Positions 1 to 8,639 of a stretch of 64,000 nt of DNA are shown piece by piece. The stretch covers positions 82,209-146,208 of the forward strand of contig CAYVUV010000069.1 of NCBI GenBank assembly GCA_964455095.1. The letters run 5' to 3'. Origin of the DNA: CAYVUV01 sp964455095. GTDB lineage: Bacteria; Desulfobacterota; Binatia; HRBIN30; CADEER01. The notes beneath the pieces are model-generated. The model searched no databases, was not told the DNA's origin, and saw only the letters and a list, made by a program, of their open reading frames with translations. Every line of letters begins with the position of its first letter. The stretch's first letter is position 1. Both the position numbers and the translations under genes were made by a program.

Positions 1-1
1 A

Positions 2-337
2 TCGGAGAACAAACAAGCGGTGTTCTGCGAGTACACGAAGAACGGGAAGAAGCAGATGGATATGGTCTATCTGGTCCGCGACGATGGCGGCAATTGGGAG
101 CTTCGGCTCTCCGGGGCGGGCCGTGCCGAGTTCGGAACCACGGTACCTACTGAGGTTGAGTTGACCAAGGAGTGCACACGGCTCGTAGGAAAGTCCTGCA
201 AGACATTGGGTTCCGTCGCGTTGTCAGCCGACAAGAGAGCTCTATTCTATTCATTTGAGACCGATGGTGAGCAGCGCCTTGATGCGCTGCTCGTCTTTAA
301 GAAACCCAATGGCAGATGGGTCCTGCAAGGGCCGTGA
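2..337 (+). CDS. Hypothetical protein, 3' part only
   Basis: The reading frame is open from the left edge of the window (codons for SENKQAV precede the GTG at position 20), so this is most likely the C-terminal part of a gene that starts upstream. The visible part is about 111 residues and polar, with alternating hydrophobic strands (VYLVRDDGGNWELRL, LLVFKKPNGRWVLQGP) that suggest a beta-rich domain. It has two Cys (in KECTRLVGKSC) and no recognisable family motif. It ends in TGA, and about 500 bases without a convincing gene follow. Function unknown. Confidence 0.5.
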   Translation, partial: SENKQAVFCEYTKNGKKQMDMVYLVRDDGGNWELRLSGAGRAEFGTTVPTEVELTKECTRLVGKSCKTLGSVALSADKRALFYSFETDGEQRLDALLVFKKPNGRWVLQGP

Positions 338-832
338 GCAATCGGCGATGTAGAGCAACGGTGTTGCCAAGGTTGGAAGGGGTACTCAGACGAAGAGGGA
401 GCGTTTTCGAAACACTCATGTTGAAATGGGTCGCTGAGGCCCCTCCGAGTGATGGGTGTCTCGACAACTCCCCTTGAGATTCGAGAGGTCCAGTCCTTCT
501 CGGACCAGCACAACTATTGAGAAATATTTGACAACTTTCGTATATGCCGCCAGCCTAGAAGCGTAGGGGTAGGGGCACTATTTCGGCGCCGAAATGGCGC
601 CCTTGATGGAGAGGGGCCGATGCCGCGCGTGCGAACCGCCACCGCTTCGCCGATCGACAGATCGCAGAGGACGACGGGGGGCTGGGTGCTGCGAGACGCG
701 ACGCAGTTCGCAATCAAAATGGCCGCCTGACCGCGAAAACGAGCTCCGAATTGAGGCCAAAGGCGACCGATTCCGTTGGGTTGGGCTGCTCCGAACCCAC
801 CGGACCCCGGATGAGACTGCATAACGGATACC
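338..832. other. Intergenic region without a convincing gene
   Basis: This 495-base stretch has short open frames on both strands, but none has a credible ribosome binding site or protein-like composition (they are Arg/Ser/Pro rich, as expected of out-of-frame GC-rich DNA). A locally AT-richer stretch near 513-545 (ATTGAGAAATATTTGACAACTT) could hold a promoter for the DUF4238 gene at 833, but no clear -10 element is placed. Confidence 0.4.
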
Positions 833-2107
833 GTGACTAAGCCGCGAAAAAACCACTACAACCCGCGCTCGATCCTCCGGCGTTTCAGCGTCGACGGCTC
901 CGGCGTAAAAGTCCACGTCTTTGACAAGGCCACCGGCCGCGCCTTCGTGAACTCTATCGACGACGCCGGTGCCGAGCGTGACTTCAATACCGTCGAGGCC
1001 GACGGCTCGACCATCTCCTTCGAGCCGCTATTCGACGACATCGACGGGCAACTCGCGTACCTGGTTGATCGCCTGGTTCAAGAGCGGACTGTTGCGTGCC
1101 TCGATGCGGCTCAACGTAGAACGCTGGCCTCAGCGGTCGTTGTGCAGCTGCTGCGTACGAAGATGCCGCGCACAAGCATGCAGTCGGTCATGGAGCAGCT
1201 GCGGCAGCAGGCGCGGGAGTGGGGCTTCGACCCGGACGAGTTCGCCAACGGCGCCATTCCCACCGATCAGGAGACCCGCAGCGCGGCACTGGAGATGCTG
1301 CTGCGCTCCGAGGGCTTGGTCGCGTCGATCGAGGCGAAGCGGGTGTTCCTGATCCATGCCAGTTCCGAACAGCCGCTTTGGACGTCCGACAACCCCATCG
1401 CGTTGCAGCAGACCTACCCATACGGCGATCTTGGCGTGGGCGCGCCCGGCATCGAGATCTACTTCCCGATCTCGCGCGACCTGGCACTGGCGTTCTACTG
1501 TCCGAGCATCGAACGGCAGATGGGACGTGCGCTCACTCGACGTCCTCCAGGATTCGATGTGGACAAGTTCTCGGAAATCTACCGCGGTCTGCAGACCGGT
1601 GCGGCGATCTCCCTCGGCCCAAACACGACGCGCTTCCTGAACGAGTTGCAGGTGCTCCGCTCGTCCCGCTTCTTGTATAGCTCGACTGACGACTTCACCT
1701 TGGTTCGCAGGGTCATCGAGCGAGCGCCACAGGCCCGGACAATCCAGGGACTCAGCGGGATCGGCACACTGGGGCAGCTGCGACCTGGCATGCCGCCTGG
1801 CCTGTGCATCGTGTTCTTCGGACGCGAGGACCATCACGTCCTGCACGTTGAGCAGCCGATTTCCGAAGAAGACGGTTTCATATCGGTCATGACGCAGGAT
1901 CTCGATACCCTGCAGCAGGTGATCGACGACCAACCTTTGGTCGAGGCGGTCCTCTACGAGGGCGGCCACGGACTGCACGGCATGCGCGATGTGCGCGTTG
2001 AGGTGAGTGGGGACCGCTCACCCGTCCTCCTTCGGGTGCTCCACCAAAACGAATCGCAGAACCACCTCATGCGACAGATTGCAGCCGGTCGGCCTCGGTC
2101 ACGATGA
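833..2107 (+). CDS. DUF4238 family protein
   Basis: This 424-residue protein starts at a GTG. Its N terminus KNHYNPRSILRRF (about residues 7-18) is the hallmark of DUF4238, where an HYxPxxxLRxF start is typical. The middle holds a helical stretch (residues 85-150) and then a segment with WTSDNP and YFPIS motifs (about residues 180-215) that DUF4238 proteins share. There is no signal peptide or membrane span, so it is probably cytoplasmic. The biochemical role of the family is not established. The gene overlaps the next one by four bases (ATGA), so the two are probably translated together. The partner has a nuclease-like core, which hints at a DNA- or RNA-directed function; that is inference. 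Confidence 0.8.
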   Translation: MTKPRKNHYNPRSILRRFSVDGSGVKVHVFDKATGRAFVNSIDDAGAERDFNTVEADGSTISFEPLFDDIDGQLAYLVDRLVQERTVACLDAAQRRTLASAVVVQLLRTKMPRTSMQSVMEQLRQQAREWGFDPDEFANGAIPTDQETRSAALEMLLRSEGLVASIEAKRVFLIHASSEQPLWTSDNPIALQQTYPYGDLGVGAPGIEIYFPISRDLALAFYCPSIERQMGRALTRRPPGFDVDKFSEIYRGLQTGAAISLGPNTTRFLNELQVLRSSRFLYSSTDDFTLVRRVIERAPQARTIQGLSGIGTLGQLRPGMPPGLCIVFFGREDHHVLHVEQPISEEDGFISVMTQDLDTLQQVIDDQPLVEAVLYEGGHGLHGMRDVRVEVSGDRSPVLLRVLHQNESQNHLMRQIAAGRPRSR

Positions 2108-2889
2108 ACGGCCCACGTCCAGAGGAAGCCGAAGCGCGCCGGTTTTTCGAGCTGCTTGGGCTTACTGTTACTTCCATCGCTACGGCGTCGACGCGCACGC
2201 CCGATCTGCAAGTGGACGGGGACGGTTCTGGCTACTTGGTTGAGGTGAAGAGGAGAACCGACTCTGAAGAGTTTGCGCGGGCGCTTCGGAAACTCGGCGA
2301 CAGCGAGCAGGTGCGACCGCTCGGCTTCGAGCCCAATCTGATGGCAATCCTGGAGAGCGCACGCGACCAGCTGCAGCAGTGGGACAGCAACCATGCTCGC
2401 CTCTGGGTCATCTGGCTCGCGATGGACGTGCATGCTGGCACCGAGGTTGCGATCGAGACGGTGGTCGGCACCTTGTACGGCGTGAAGCAGGCCATCATGC
2501 CGGCTGAGCACGGCGAGGGTGCGATCTCGATCGACTGTTACTACGCACGCGCTGGCGCGTTCGAGCGCCGCCCCGACATGGATGCGGTAATCGTATCCCT
2601 GCCCAGCGGATTCTGCGCCTGCGTGAACGAGTTCAGTCCGCGCAGCGACCAGGTACTGACCACCCGCTTCAAATCGAAGCTCGCCGAGCGCCGGGCGGTC
2701 GTCGTGCCCAGCGAGCGCGAAGCGAGTGGCAATTGCTTCCTCGTGGATCGAGACGTAGATCGGCGGCACGAATCCGCCGTCGTTGAGCATCTTCGGCAGC
2801 GGTACGGCCAACCCGTATTCTGCCTAGCCGAGCCGTCACACTACGCGGCAGTGACCCACATCCGACGAGGACGGCCCGCTCATGGATGA
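2104..2889 (+). CDS. PD-(D/E)XK nuclease-like protein paired with DUF4238
   Basis: A 261-residue soluble protein. Near the N terminus, TPDL (D34) is followed 13 residues later by VEVKRR (E47, K49). That spacing, with hydrophobic strands around both parts and an upstream acidic helix (EEAEARRFFELLG), fits the PD-(D/E)XK restriction endonuclease-like fold. The remaining 200 residues match no family I recognise. The ATG overlaps the stop of the DUF4238 gene, so the two form one translation unit. No methyltransferase or specificity subunit is nearby, so it is not a classical restriction system. The fold call is from motif reading only; other explanations for an ExK after a PD are possible. Confidence 0.55.
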   Translation: MNGPRPEEAEARRFFELLGLTVTSIATASTRTPDLQVDGDGSGYLVEVKRRTDSEEFARALRKLGDSEQVRPLGFEPNLMAILESARDQLQQWDSNHARLWVIWLAMDVHAGTEVAIETVVGTLYGVKQAIMPAEHGEGAISIDCYYARAGAFERRPDMDAVIVSLPSGFCACVNEFSPRSDQVLTTRFKSKLAERRAVVVPSEREASGNCFLVDRDVDRRHESAVVEHLRQRYGQPVFCLAEPSHYAAVTHIRRGRPAHG

Positions 2890-2924
2890 GACACAGCAGC
2901 GTCGGGGACTGGTTACGGGAGTCT

Positions 2925-2998
2925 GGGGGACGATGGTACGTTCGGTACGATGGCGCGCCGCGAGTCGGAGATTCGTACCCAACGTACCATCGTCCCCC
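2925..2998. repeat. Long inverted repeat (26-nt arms, one mismatch)
   Basis: Left arm 2925-2950 and right arm 2973-2998 pair at 25 of 26 positions. The outer 18 bases, GGGGGACGATGGTACGTT and its exact complement, are perfect, and a 22-base spacer separates the arms. It lies 35 bases after the nuclease-like gene. There is no T-tract on either side, so it is not a typical Rho-independent terminator. The length and perfection fit a mobile palindromic unit (REP or MITE-like), or a structural element that ends or protects the upstream transcript. Confidence 0.7.
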
Positions 2999-3182
2999 CG
3001 GGGCGTATTGAGGCGGTCGTGAGGGCCAGCGCAAAAGCGACCCGTCTGGATGGCCCTGCGGTGCACTGGATAAGGGGCGTTCCGTCAACGACTCCAGCTT
3101 GTCCAGGCTACCAATGGCAATGCTCAGAATGTTCGCTTAGACTCATGCGGCGGCTGTGCCGCCACAAGAAAAGGGGGGGAAC

Positions 3183-4220
3183 ATGAAATACCCACTCCGC
3201 AGCGCGGCGGAGCTCTTGCTGCTCACGGTACTCCTGACGCCCGCTGTCGAGGCGCAGGTGAGCACGGAAGACCCGGCGTCGGTGCTCGTCTTTCCGAAGA
3301 TCGTCGCCGACGGCGCCCGCGACACGTTCATCCAGCTGACCAACAGCTCGAATTCCGTGGTGCACGCCACCTGCTTCTACGTGAATGCGCAGCTGACGTT
3401 TCCGAATCTGCCGCCGGGCCCGTCCAACCCGCCGATCTGGCAGAAGACCGACTTCGAGGTCGCGCTGACGGCGCAGCAACCGACGAACTGGCTGGCTTCG
3501 GCGGGACGAATCGCCAACCCATCCGATCCCCCCTGCGCCAACGGATCCACCGACTGTTATGGCGCGGGCTCCGATCCAGGGTCCGTGCCGTCGCTGCCCG
3601 CCGGATTTGTCGGCGAGCTCGTCTGCATCGAAGTCGACGCGGCCGGCTTCCCGATCAGCGGTAATCACCTCTCCGCTGAAGTCACGCTCAAGGATCTTGG
3701 GACCGGAGACGTCGCCAAGTACAGCGCCATCGGGCTGGCGGGCTTCGATACCAACAACGGCGACGGCGAGCTGATGCTCGGAGACGAATACGCCGCCTGT
3801 CCGGCGCGCTGGTTCATCGACCACACCAGCGACGGCTCCGAGGTGCCGACGGTGGGCGGCGGCTCGAGCTTTCACACCAACGTGACGATCGTTCCCTGTA
3901 CGCAGGACTTTCTGACGCAGATTCCCACCAGCACGACCCTGGGTTTCCTGGTTACGAACGAGCTCGAGCAGACCTTCTCCACTTCGCAGGCGATTCAGTG
4001 CTGGGCCGACCTGGCCCTGGGTGACGTCAGCATCATCTTCCAGTCGTCGCTTCTCGGCACCCCCACGGCGCAGACGCGCGTTGTGAACGGCGCGGGAGTC
4101 GTCCTCGTCGCGGAAGAATTCCGCAGCACGGGCGGAGCGACGCCGTTGGTCGCTTCGTCCGCGGGCAACGCCTACGCCGAGGGGGTTCACGCTACCCCCG
4201 ACGTCATCTTCATCCCGTGA
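3183..4220 (+). CDS. Secreted protein of unknown function (paralogue A)
   Basis: 345 residues. The ATG at 3183 is preceded by a G-rich ribosome binding site (AAAAGGGGGGGA) and followed by a signal peptide (MKYPLRSAAELLLLTVLLTP..VEAQ). The mature part is beta-rich. It carries VFPKIVADGARDTFIQLTN near the N terminus, a TNWLASAGR segment, EYAACPARWFIDH, and EQTFSTSQAIQCW. The same landmarks occur in the same order in the next gene, so the two are tandem paralogues. Both have paired Cys residues, consistent with an exported protein. I do not recognise a named family. The position 23 bases before the next gene suggests one operon. Confidence 0.7.
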   Translation: MKYPLRSAAELLLLTVLLTPAVEAQVSTEDPASVLVFPKIVADGARDTFIQLTNSSNSVVHATCFYVNAQLTFPNLPPGPSNPPIWQKTDFEVALTAQQPTNWLASAGRIANPSDPPCANGSTDCYGAGSDPGSVPSLPAGFVGELVCIEVDAAGFPISGNHLSAEVTLKDLGTGDVAKYSAIGLAGFDTNNGDGELMLGDEYAACPARWFIDHTSDGSEVPTVGGGSSFHTNVTIVPCTQDFLTQIPTSTTLGFLVTNELEQTFSTSQAIQCWADLALGDVSIIFQSSLLGTPTAQTRVVNGAGVVLVAEEFRSTGGATPLVASSAGNAYAEGVHATPDVIFIP

Positions 4221-4243
4221 CCCGGGCGCAGTGGGGGAATGCC

Positions 4244-5827
4244 ATGAAGAGCTCACTGGGTATTGGTTCCGTTGTCCTCCTATCGCTTTCGATCGTCGCG
4301 CTGCCGCCCGCTGTCCAAGGCGTCACCTCCGACCGGCCGGCCGCGATTGTCACCTTCCCGCACGTCGTCGTCGACTCGGCGAACGGCGTCGACACATTCC
4401 TGCAGCTCGCCAATGCGGACTTCTCCAACCCCGTCGACCTGCAATGCTTTCTGGAGGACACCAACAGCCATTGCAGCGACGACAACTCCGTTTGCGACAC
4501 GGCGGCGGACTGCGCGTCGGCGATGTGCGAGCCGGGCTGGCAGGTATCGGACTTCACGATCCGCCTGACGGGCGGCCAGCCGTTTGGCTGGCAGGCCTCG
4601 GCGGGCGCAGCGAGCTTGCCGCATCCGTCCAACCTGGGCTCGATCCCGCCCGTGCAGGAAGACCCGTTTCGCGGCTTGCTGCGCTGTATCGTGGTCGACG
4701 CGACGGGAACTCCCCTCGACAGCAACGTGTTGAAGGGCGCGGCGACGGTCGAGCGCTACCAGAGCGGGGTCGCGCTCGACGCCGCGCGCTACAACCCCAT
4801 CGGCCTGCAGGCGATCCCCGGCGCCAACAACGGCGACAACGAGCTGGTGCTCGGCACGGAGTACGAGAGCTGTCCGGCGACGGTGCTGGTGAACCATTTC
4901 TCCGACTTCGCCACCGATCCCATGACGCATTCCAGCGAGATCCTCACGGATCTGATCTTGGCGCCGTGTTCGGGCGATTTCTTTTTCCAGCAGCCGGGCG
5001 CTGCAGTCGTTCAGTTCCTCGTCTACAACGAGTTCGAACAGCGCTTCTCCACCAGCCGTGCCCTCTCCGCTCGCCACGACGGTCAGCTCTCTCTCATCGA
5101 CTCGGCCATTCCGAGCCGTTCCATTTTCTCCGCCGGCGTCCTCGGCACGCTCAGCAGTCAGACGCGCCTGAACTCCTTCGGGGCGGGCGTCGTCGGCGTC
5201 GCGGTCGAGCGGCATCTGGCGATCGGGCAACCGGCCGGCACCTCGGCCGCCGCGGCGTTCAACCTCCACTCGCAGGGCCAGCGCACGGAGCCGGCCGTTC
5301 TCCTCATCGGCCAGCCTCCCATCTGTCGCTTCCAGCCGGTCACCGGTTGCCGCACGGTCGGGAAGTCCTCGCTGCTCATCCACGATCGCGCCGCGGCGGA
5401 CGGCGATCAGCTGACGTGGAGGCTGCGCTCGGTGCAGGCGACGGATGCGTCGGACCTCGGCGATCCGCTGGCCACGACGGAGTACGGGCTCTGCATCTAC
5501 GACGGCGCGACGGACGCCTTGCTGATGTCGGCCGACGTGCCCGCATCGCCCTCGAAGTGGGAGCTCCTCGCCAACGGCTTGCGCTACCAGGATACGGGGG
5601 CAACAGAAGACGGGATCGCACGCATCATCCTGCGCACGAGCTCGAAGGATCGCGCGCGCGTGCTGGTCGACGCGGAGGGATCCAATCTCGCGCGACCCGC
5701 CCTGCCGTTGCAGACCCCGTTGAAGGTCCAGCTGGTCAACAGCGTCGGCAAGTGTTGGGAGGCAGACTACCAAGGCGCCGACGTGCTCGACAACAGCGCG
5801 GAGCGATTCAAGGCGCGGCAGAACTGA
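4244..5827 (+). CDS. Secreted protein of unknown function (paralogue B)
   Basis: 527 residues. I chose ATG 4244 because GTGGGGGA lies just upstream and the protein then begins with a clear signal peptide (MKSSLGIGSVVLLSLSIVAL..). An upstream in-frame GTG at 4217 would only add an uncharged leader. The first 350 residues mirror the preceding gene (TFPHVVVDSANGVDTFLQLAN, FGWQASAG, EYESCPATVLVNHFSD, EQRFSTSRAL). It differs in an extra Cys-rich insert near residue 80 (CSDDNSVCDTAADCASAMC) and an added C-terminal domain of about 150 residues (from about residue 380) containing KSSLLIHDRAAADGDQLTW. Probably a surface or secreted protein; function unknown. Confidence 0.7.
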   Translation: MKSSLGIGSVVLLSLSIVALPPAVQGVTSDRPAAIVTFPHVVVDSANGVDTFLQLANADFSNPVDLQCFLEDTNSHCSDDNSVCDTAADCASAMCEPGWQVSDFTIRLTGGQPFGWQASAGAASLPHPSNLGSIPPVQEDPFRGLLRCIVVDATGTPLDSNVLKGAATVERYQSGVALDAARYNPIGLQAIPGANNGDNELVLGTEYESCPATVLVNHFSDFATDPMTHSSEILTDLILAPCSGDFFFQQPGAAVVQFLVYNEFEQRFSTSRALSARHDGQLSLIDSAIPSRSIFSAGVLGTLSSQTRLNSFGAGVVGVAVERHLAIGQPAGTSAAAAFNLHSQGQRTEPAVLLIGQPPICRFQPVTGCRTVGKSSLLIHDRAAADGDQLTWRLRSVQATDASDLGDPLATTEYGLCIYDGATDALLMSADVPASPSKWELLANGLRYQDTGATEDGIARIILRTSSKDRARVLVDAEGSNLARPALPLQTPLKVQLVNSVGKCWEADYQGADVLDNSAERFKARQN

Positions 5828-6190
5828 AATTCCGAATCCGGAATTCAGAATCCCCTCCACTGCCTCTTGGCGGGGAGGGGATTCGGCCTCCTGCGGCGTG
5901 CTTCACGCTCGCGCGCCAGCGTCGGCCGATCCCGTTCGCCTCAGAGTCGTCCGCCGAGGTCGGGCGAGGAAGCGGCGAGGGGACGTACCTAGTTTGTTAG
6001 CCTGGGGAAGCTCAGACTAATAAACGAAGTACTCCCCACCTTCTCCACACGGTCGCCGAGGTAGGTCATCGCATCCCAGGTCTGGCGGGCTTGACCTTTG
6101 GGCCGCTTCGCAGGCACTCATGCACTCTACGTTCGTTTGTGCGAAGCCGGCGATCTTGTGCGGCCGACGCATGAACAGGAGGAGCACGTC
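5828..6190. other. Intergenic region with hairpin, no gene
   Basis: 363 bases between the secreted protein pair and the next exported protein. Besides the hairpin at 5848-5884 I see no gene. The ribosome binding site for the next gene (AGGAGG, 6177-6182) is at its end. Confidence 0.5.
5848..5884. terminator. Hairpin after the secreted paralogue pair
   Basis: GAATCCCCTCC (5848-5858) and its exact complement GGAGGGGATTC (5874-5884) can form an 11-bp stem with a 15-base loop, starting 21 bases after the stop codon of the preceding gene. No T-tract follows, so termination is plausible but not proven. It may also be a dispersed palindromic repeat. Confidence 0.4.
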
Positions 6191-8173
6191 GTGCACGGGG
6201 TCAAGTCGCGCGGAATGCGAATCGCACTGATTGTCCTTTTGGGGCCGATACTGTTTGCAGCGCAGGCAGACGGCGATGACGGTCTCGATCTCTGGGCGGC
6301 CGCGGAGATTGGTAGCAACTATGGGAGCCTGGTCGGGCAAGCGGCTGACTCGGCGGCGGAGCTGGGGAAGGCTTCGGCGGAGTTCACGCAAAAGATTCAG
6401 CTGGCTCGCGAGCGATACTCGAAAGCCTATCCGTCCGGCCCGGATTTCGCGGCCGCTGAAGCTGAGTTCGCGAAACTCTTGGCCGAAAAGGATTTTCACT
6501 ACCTTCTCATGAGCCTGACCTTTGGCGAGAACACACCGAGTCGCCAGCTCATGGATTTGTTGGGGACGAAGATCGACGGCGGCATCCAGCCATCGGCGCG
6601 CATCGAGTTTTACGAATGGATGGAGGCTATCCACGAGCGTCTCCGCGGCCAGCCGCAGGTTTCAGGTCTCGGTGAGATTCCCGCGCGGGTTCTCGATGCG
6701 ATCGCTGCCGCGCAAGAGCAACAGGCGGCCTACAAGCTGGCGCGCGACTGGGCCGAGTTCGAAGCCGCCGGAATCAAACTGCCGCCGCCTCAATACACGG
6801 CACTGCTGTTGCGGCGCTTCCACAAGTACAAGACCGCCAACGAAGCGTCGGTGATCTACAGCGACTTGTTGGCCCGGGTCGGCGAGACCCGCCTTCTGTC
6901 CACCGCGACAGCGATTCGCGACGCACCGAAGGATCGCGTCGGTGACCTCGTCCGTCCCGAAGCTCTCGGAGCCACCGCCATGCGCTACAGCGGAGACGAC
7001 GGCGCTGATGACGACAGTCCCGCGTCGGAGCTTCTCGTCATTCCGGGTGGCGACGCGTACCTCACCTTCCGATCGCTCCTCCTTTCAGGGAATGCGCCGG
7101 ACTACCTGACGTTGCTGATCCTCGAACGTAGCGACGAAGGTGCTTGGGATAACTGGAATTTCGCCGAGGTCGATGCGATTTACCGGAAATGGGTACTAGC
7201 GTTCGGCGAGCGCGCTGTGCTGGAAGCCGCCGAGAAGGTCCGCACTGCGACCAAGCGACTGCGAGACGGTGGTGTCTGGCAACCGAAAGCGCTGGGCAGT
7301 CAACGCCATAGTCCGTATCTCGTGTTTCAGGACACCTTGGCCGCCCAGGACCCCAACGGCTACGTAAGCGCGATCCTGGTTTTCCACAATAACCTCGAAT
7401 CGGCTGAAGCGACTCGCGCCGCGTACGCCCAATTGGTGAGCTCCTACGGCGAGAGCTCGGTGCGCGAAGCGGGCGCCGGGATGGTGGCATTGTGGCAGTC
7501 GCCCCCCGCGCAGTGGCCGACGCGCTTCGCGCGCTTGTCGCGTTACGATGTCGCAGCCGATTATGAAGTGCTGAACGCAGTATTGAGGGAGGGTCCTTCG
7601 ATCCTCGGAGGCAAGGACAGTCTTGTCCTCAACGCGGAGTACGCATCGTGGAAGGACTACTCCGTCGGCACCGCAGTCGTCTTCCAAAGCTCCCATTGGG
7701 TCGTCCAGGGTCAACAGCGAATCACTGAACCGCCCTCGATCGAAACGACCATCACTCTGAAAGGGCGTGACGCCGACAAGGTCGTCCTCGAGCGTTCCGA
7801 GCGAGTAATCGGGAGCGGCGCGCAGGCGCGTACCGAGCAATTCGAGGCGCCCGCCCAGCTCACCGCTGACCGCGCCAACCCGCGTTTCCCTCAGGTGGCG
7901 GTCGCCACCGGCGGGATCATCGCGTTCGACCGAGTCGAGGGTCAGGAGACCGGCCCCGAGGTCCAATCTCTCGACGGCAAGAGCTATCAATGCCGGTGGA
8001 TCGATTGGAAACCTATCCCGGAGGCCATGCGCGATTGGCGATTGTCGGACCCGTCGAAGACGTGGGTTTGCGACGGTGTCCCGGGGAGATTTGCACGCCA
8101 GTTCTCAGAGAGGGAAATGCACGGCGTAACCAGGGGGAGCGAAACGATCCTGAAGTCGATCACACTCCGGTGA
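6191..8173 (+). CDS. Exported protein of unknown function
   Basis: 660 residues. The GTG at 6191 lies 8 bases after an AGGAGG at 6177-6182. The product begins VHGVKSRGMRIALIVLLGPILF..AQA, a normal signal peptide; ATG 6215 is an alternative start inside it. The mature protein is mostly helical in its first half (many A, E, R, K residues) and more beta-like after residue 480 (ETTITLKGRDADKVVLERSERV, VAVATGGIIAFDRVEGQ). It ends with a TWVCDG segment. It has no membrane span beyond the signal and no family motif that I can name. It stands alone on its strand between unrelated genes. Confidence 0.65.
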   Translation: MHGVKSRGMRIALIVLLGPILFAAQADGDDGLDLWAAAEIGSNYGSLVGQAADSAAELGKASAEFTQKIQLARERYSKAYPSGPDFAAAEAEFAKLLAEKDFHYLLMSLTFGENTPSRQLMDLLGTKIDGGIQPSARIEFYEWMEAIHERLRGQPQVSGLGEIPARVLDAIAAAQEQQAAYKLARDWAEFEAAGIKLPPPQYTALLLRRFHKYKTANEASVIYSDLLARVGETRLLSTATAIRDAPKDRVGDLVRPEALGATAMRYSGDDGADDDSPASELLVIPGGDAYLTFRSLLLSGNAPDYLTLLILERSDEGAWDNWNFAEVDAIYRKWVLAFGERAVLEAAEKVRTATKRLRDGGVWQPKALGSQRHSPYLVFQDTLAAQDPNGYVSAILVFHNNLESAEATRAAYAQLVSSYGESSVREAGAGMVALWQSPPAQWPTRFARLSRYDVAADYEVLNAVLREGPSILGGKDSLVLNAEYASWKDYSVGTAVVFQSSHWVVQGQQRITEPPSIETTITLKGRDADKVVLERSERVIGSGAQARTEQFEAPAQLTADRANPRFPQVAVATGGIIAFDRVEGQETGPEVQSLDGKSYQCRWIDWKPIPEAMRDWRLSDPSKTWVCDGVPGRFARQFSEREMHGVTRGSETILKSITLR

Positions 8174-8237
8174 CAAAAGCAGTGGCGGCGATGATCAAGG
8201 CCACCGGGCTGATGATGGGCCAGTAGGGAACGGTGCG

Positions 8238-8639
8238 ATGAGTATTCTCGTTCCGCTTGATGGACTGCGCGCCGCCCTGGCGGAGAGAGGGGCCGGTGCC
8301 TATCTGCTCACCGTCTCCGACGACGGGCGCCCGCATGCCGTGCACGTGCCGACGAGTTGGCAGGGAGACGAGTTGGCGATGGACGTCGGCAAACGCACCG
8401 CCGCCAACGCCAGCGTGCGCCCCGCCGTATCGCTGCTCTACCCACTTCGCAGCGCCGGCGACTACAGTCTGATCGTCGACGGCCGCGCCACCGTCACGAC
8501 CCTCGACGACGGCGCGCGCCTGCTACTCGCGCCCACCAAGGCGATCCTGCATCGTCCCGCCGCCGTGCCGGATCCGACGGCGGAGTGCGGGGCGGATTGC
8601 GTGCCGGTACTGGGGCGAGGGGAGCCGGAGCGGACGTAG
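8238..8639 (+). CDS. Pyridoxamine 5'-phosphate oxidase-like (FMN/F420 split barrel) protein
   Basis: 133 residues. The pattern AYLLTVSDDGRPHAVHVPTSWQ.. followed by LAMDVGKRTAANASVRPAVSLLYP and DYSLIVDGRATV is that of the small PPOX-class split-barrel proteins, which bind FMN or F420 as dimers. In such proteins the first strand-turn-strand (SDDGRPHAV) and the later N/R-rich loop contact the flavin phosphate. The length is usual for the small members. Substrate unknown. The last residues (CGADCVPVLGRGEPERT) are atypical but may be real. Confidence 0.7.
   Translation: MSILVPLDGLRAALAERGAGAYLLTVSDDGRPHAVHVPTSWQGDELAMDVGKRTAANASVRPAVSLLYPLRSAGDYSLIVDGRATVTTLDDGARLLLAPTKAILHRPAAVPDPTAECGADCVPVLGRGEPERT

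Noticed and set aside
4280..5860. Open frame of more than 500 codons on the minus strand opposite the second secreted paralogue
   Set aside because: Its product is Arg/His/Val-rich without domains. It mirrors codon bias of the plus-strand gene, which has an SD, a signal peptide and a paralogue.
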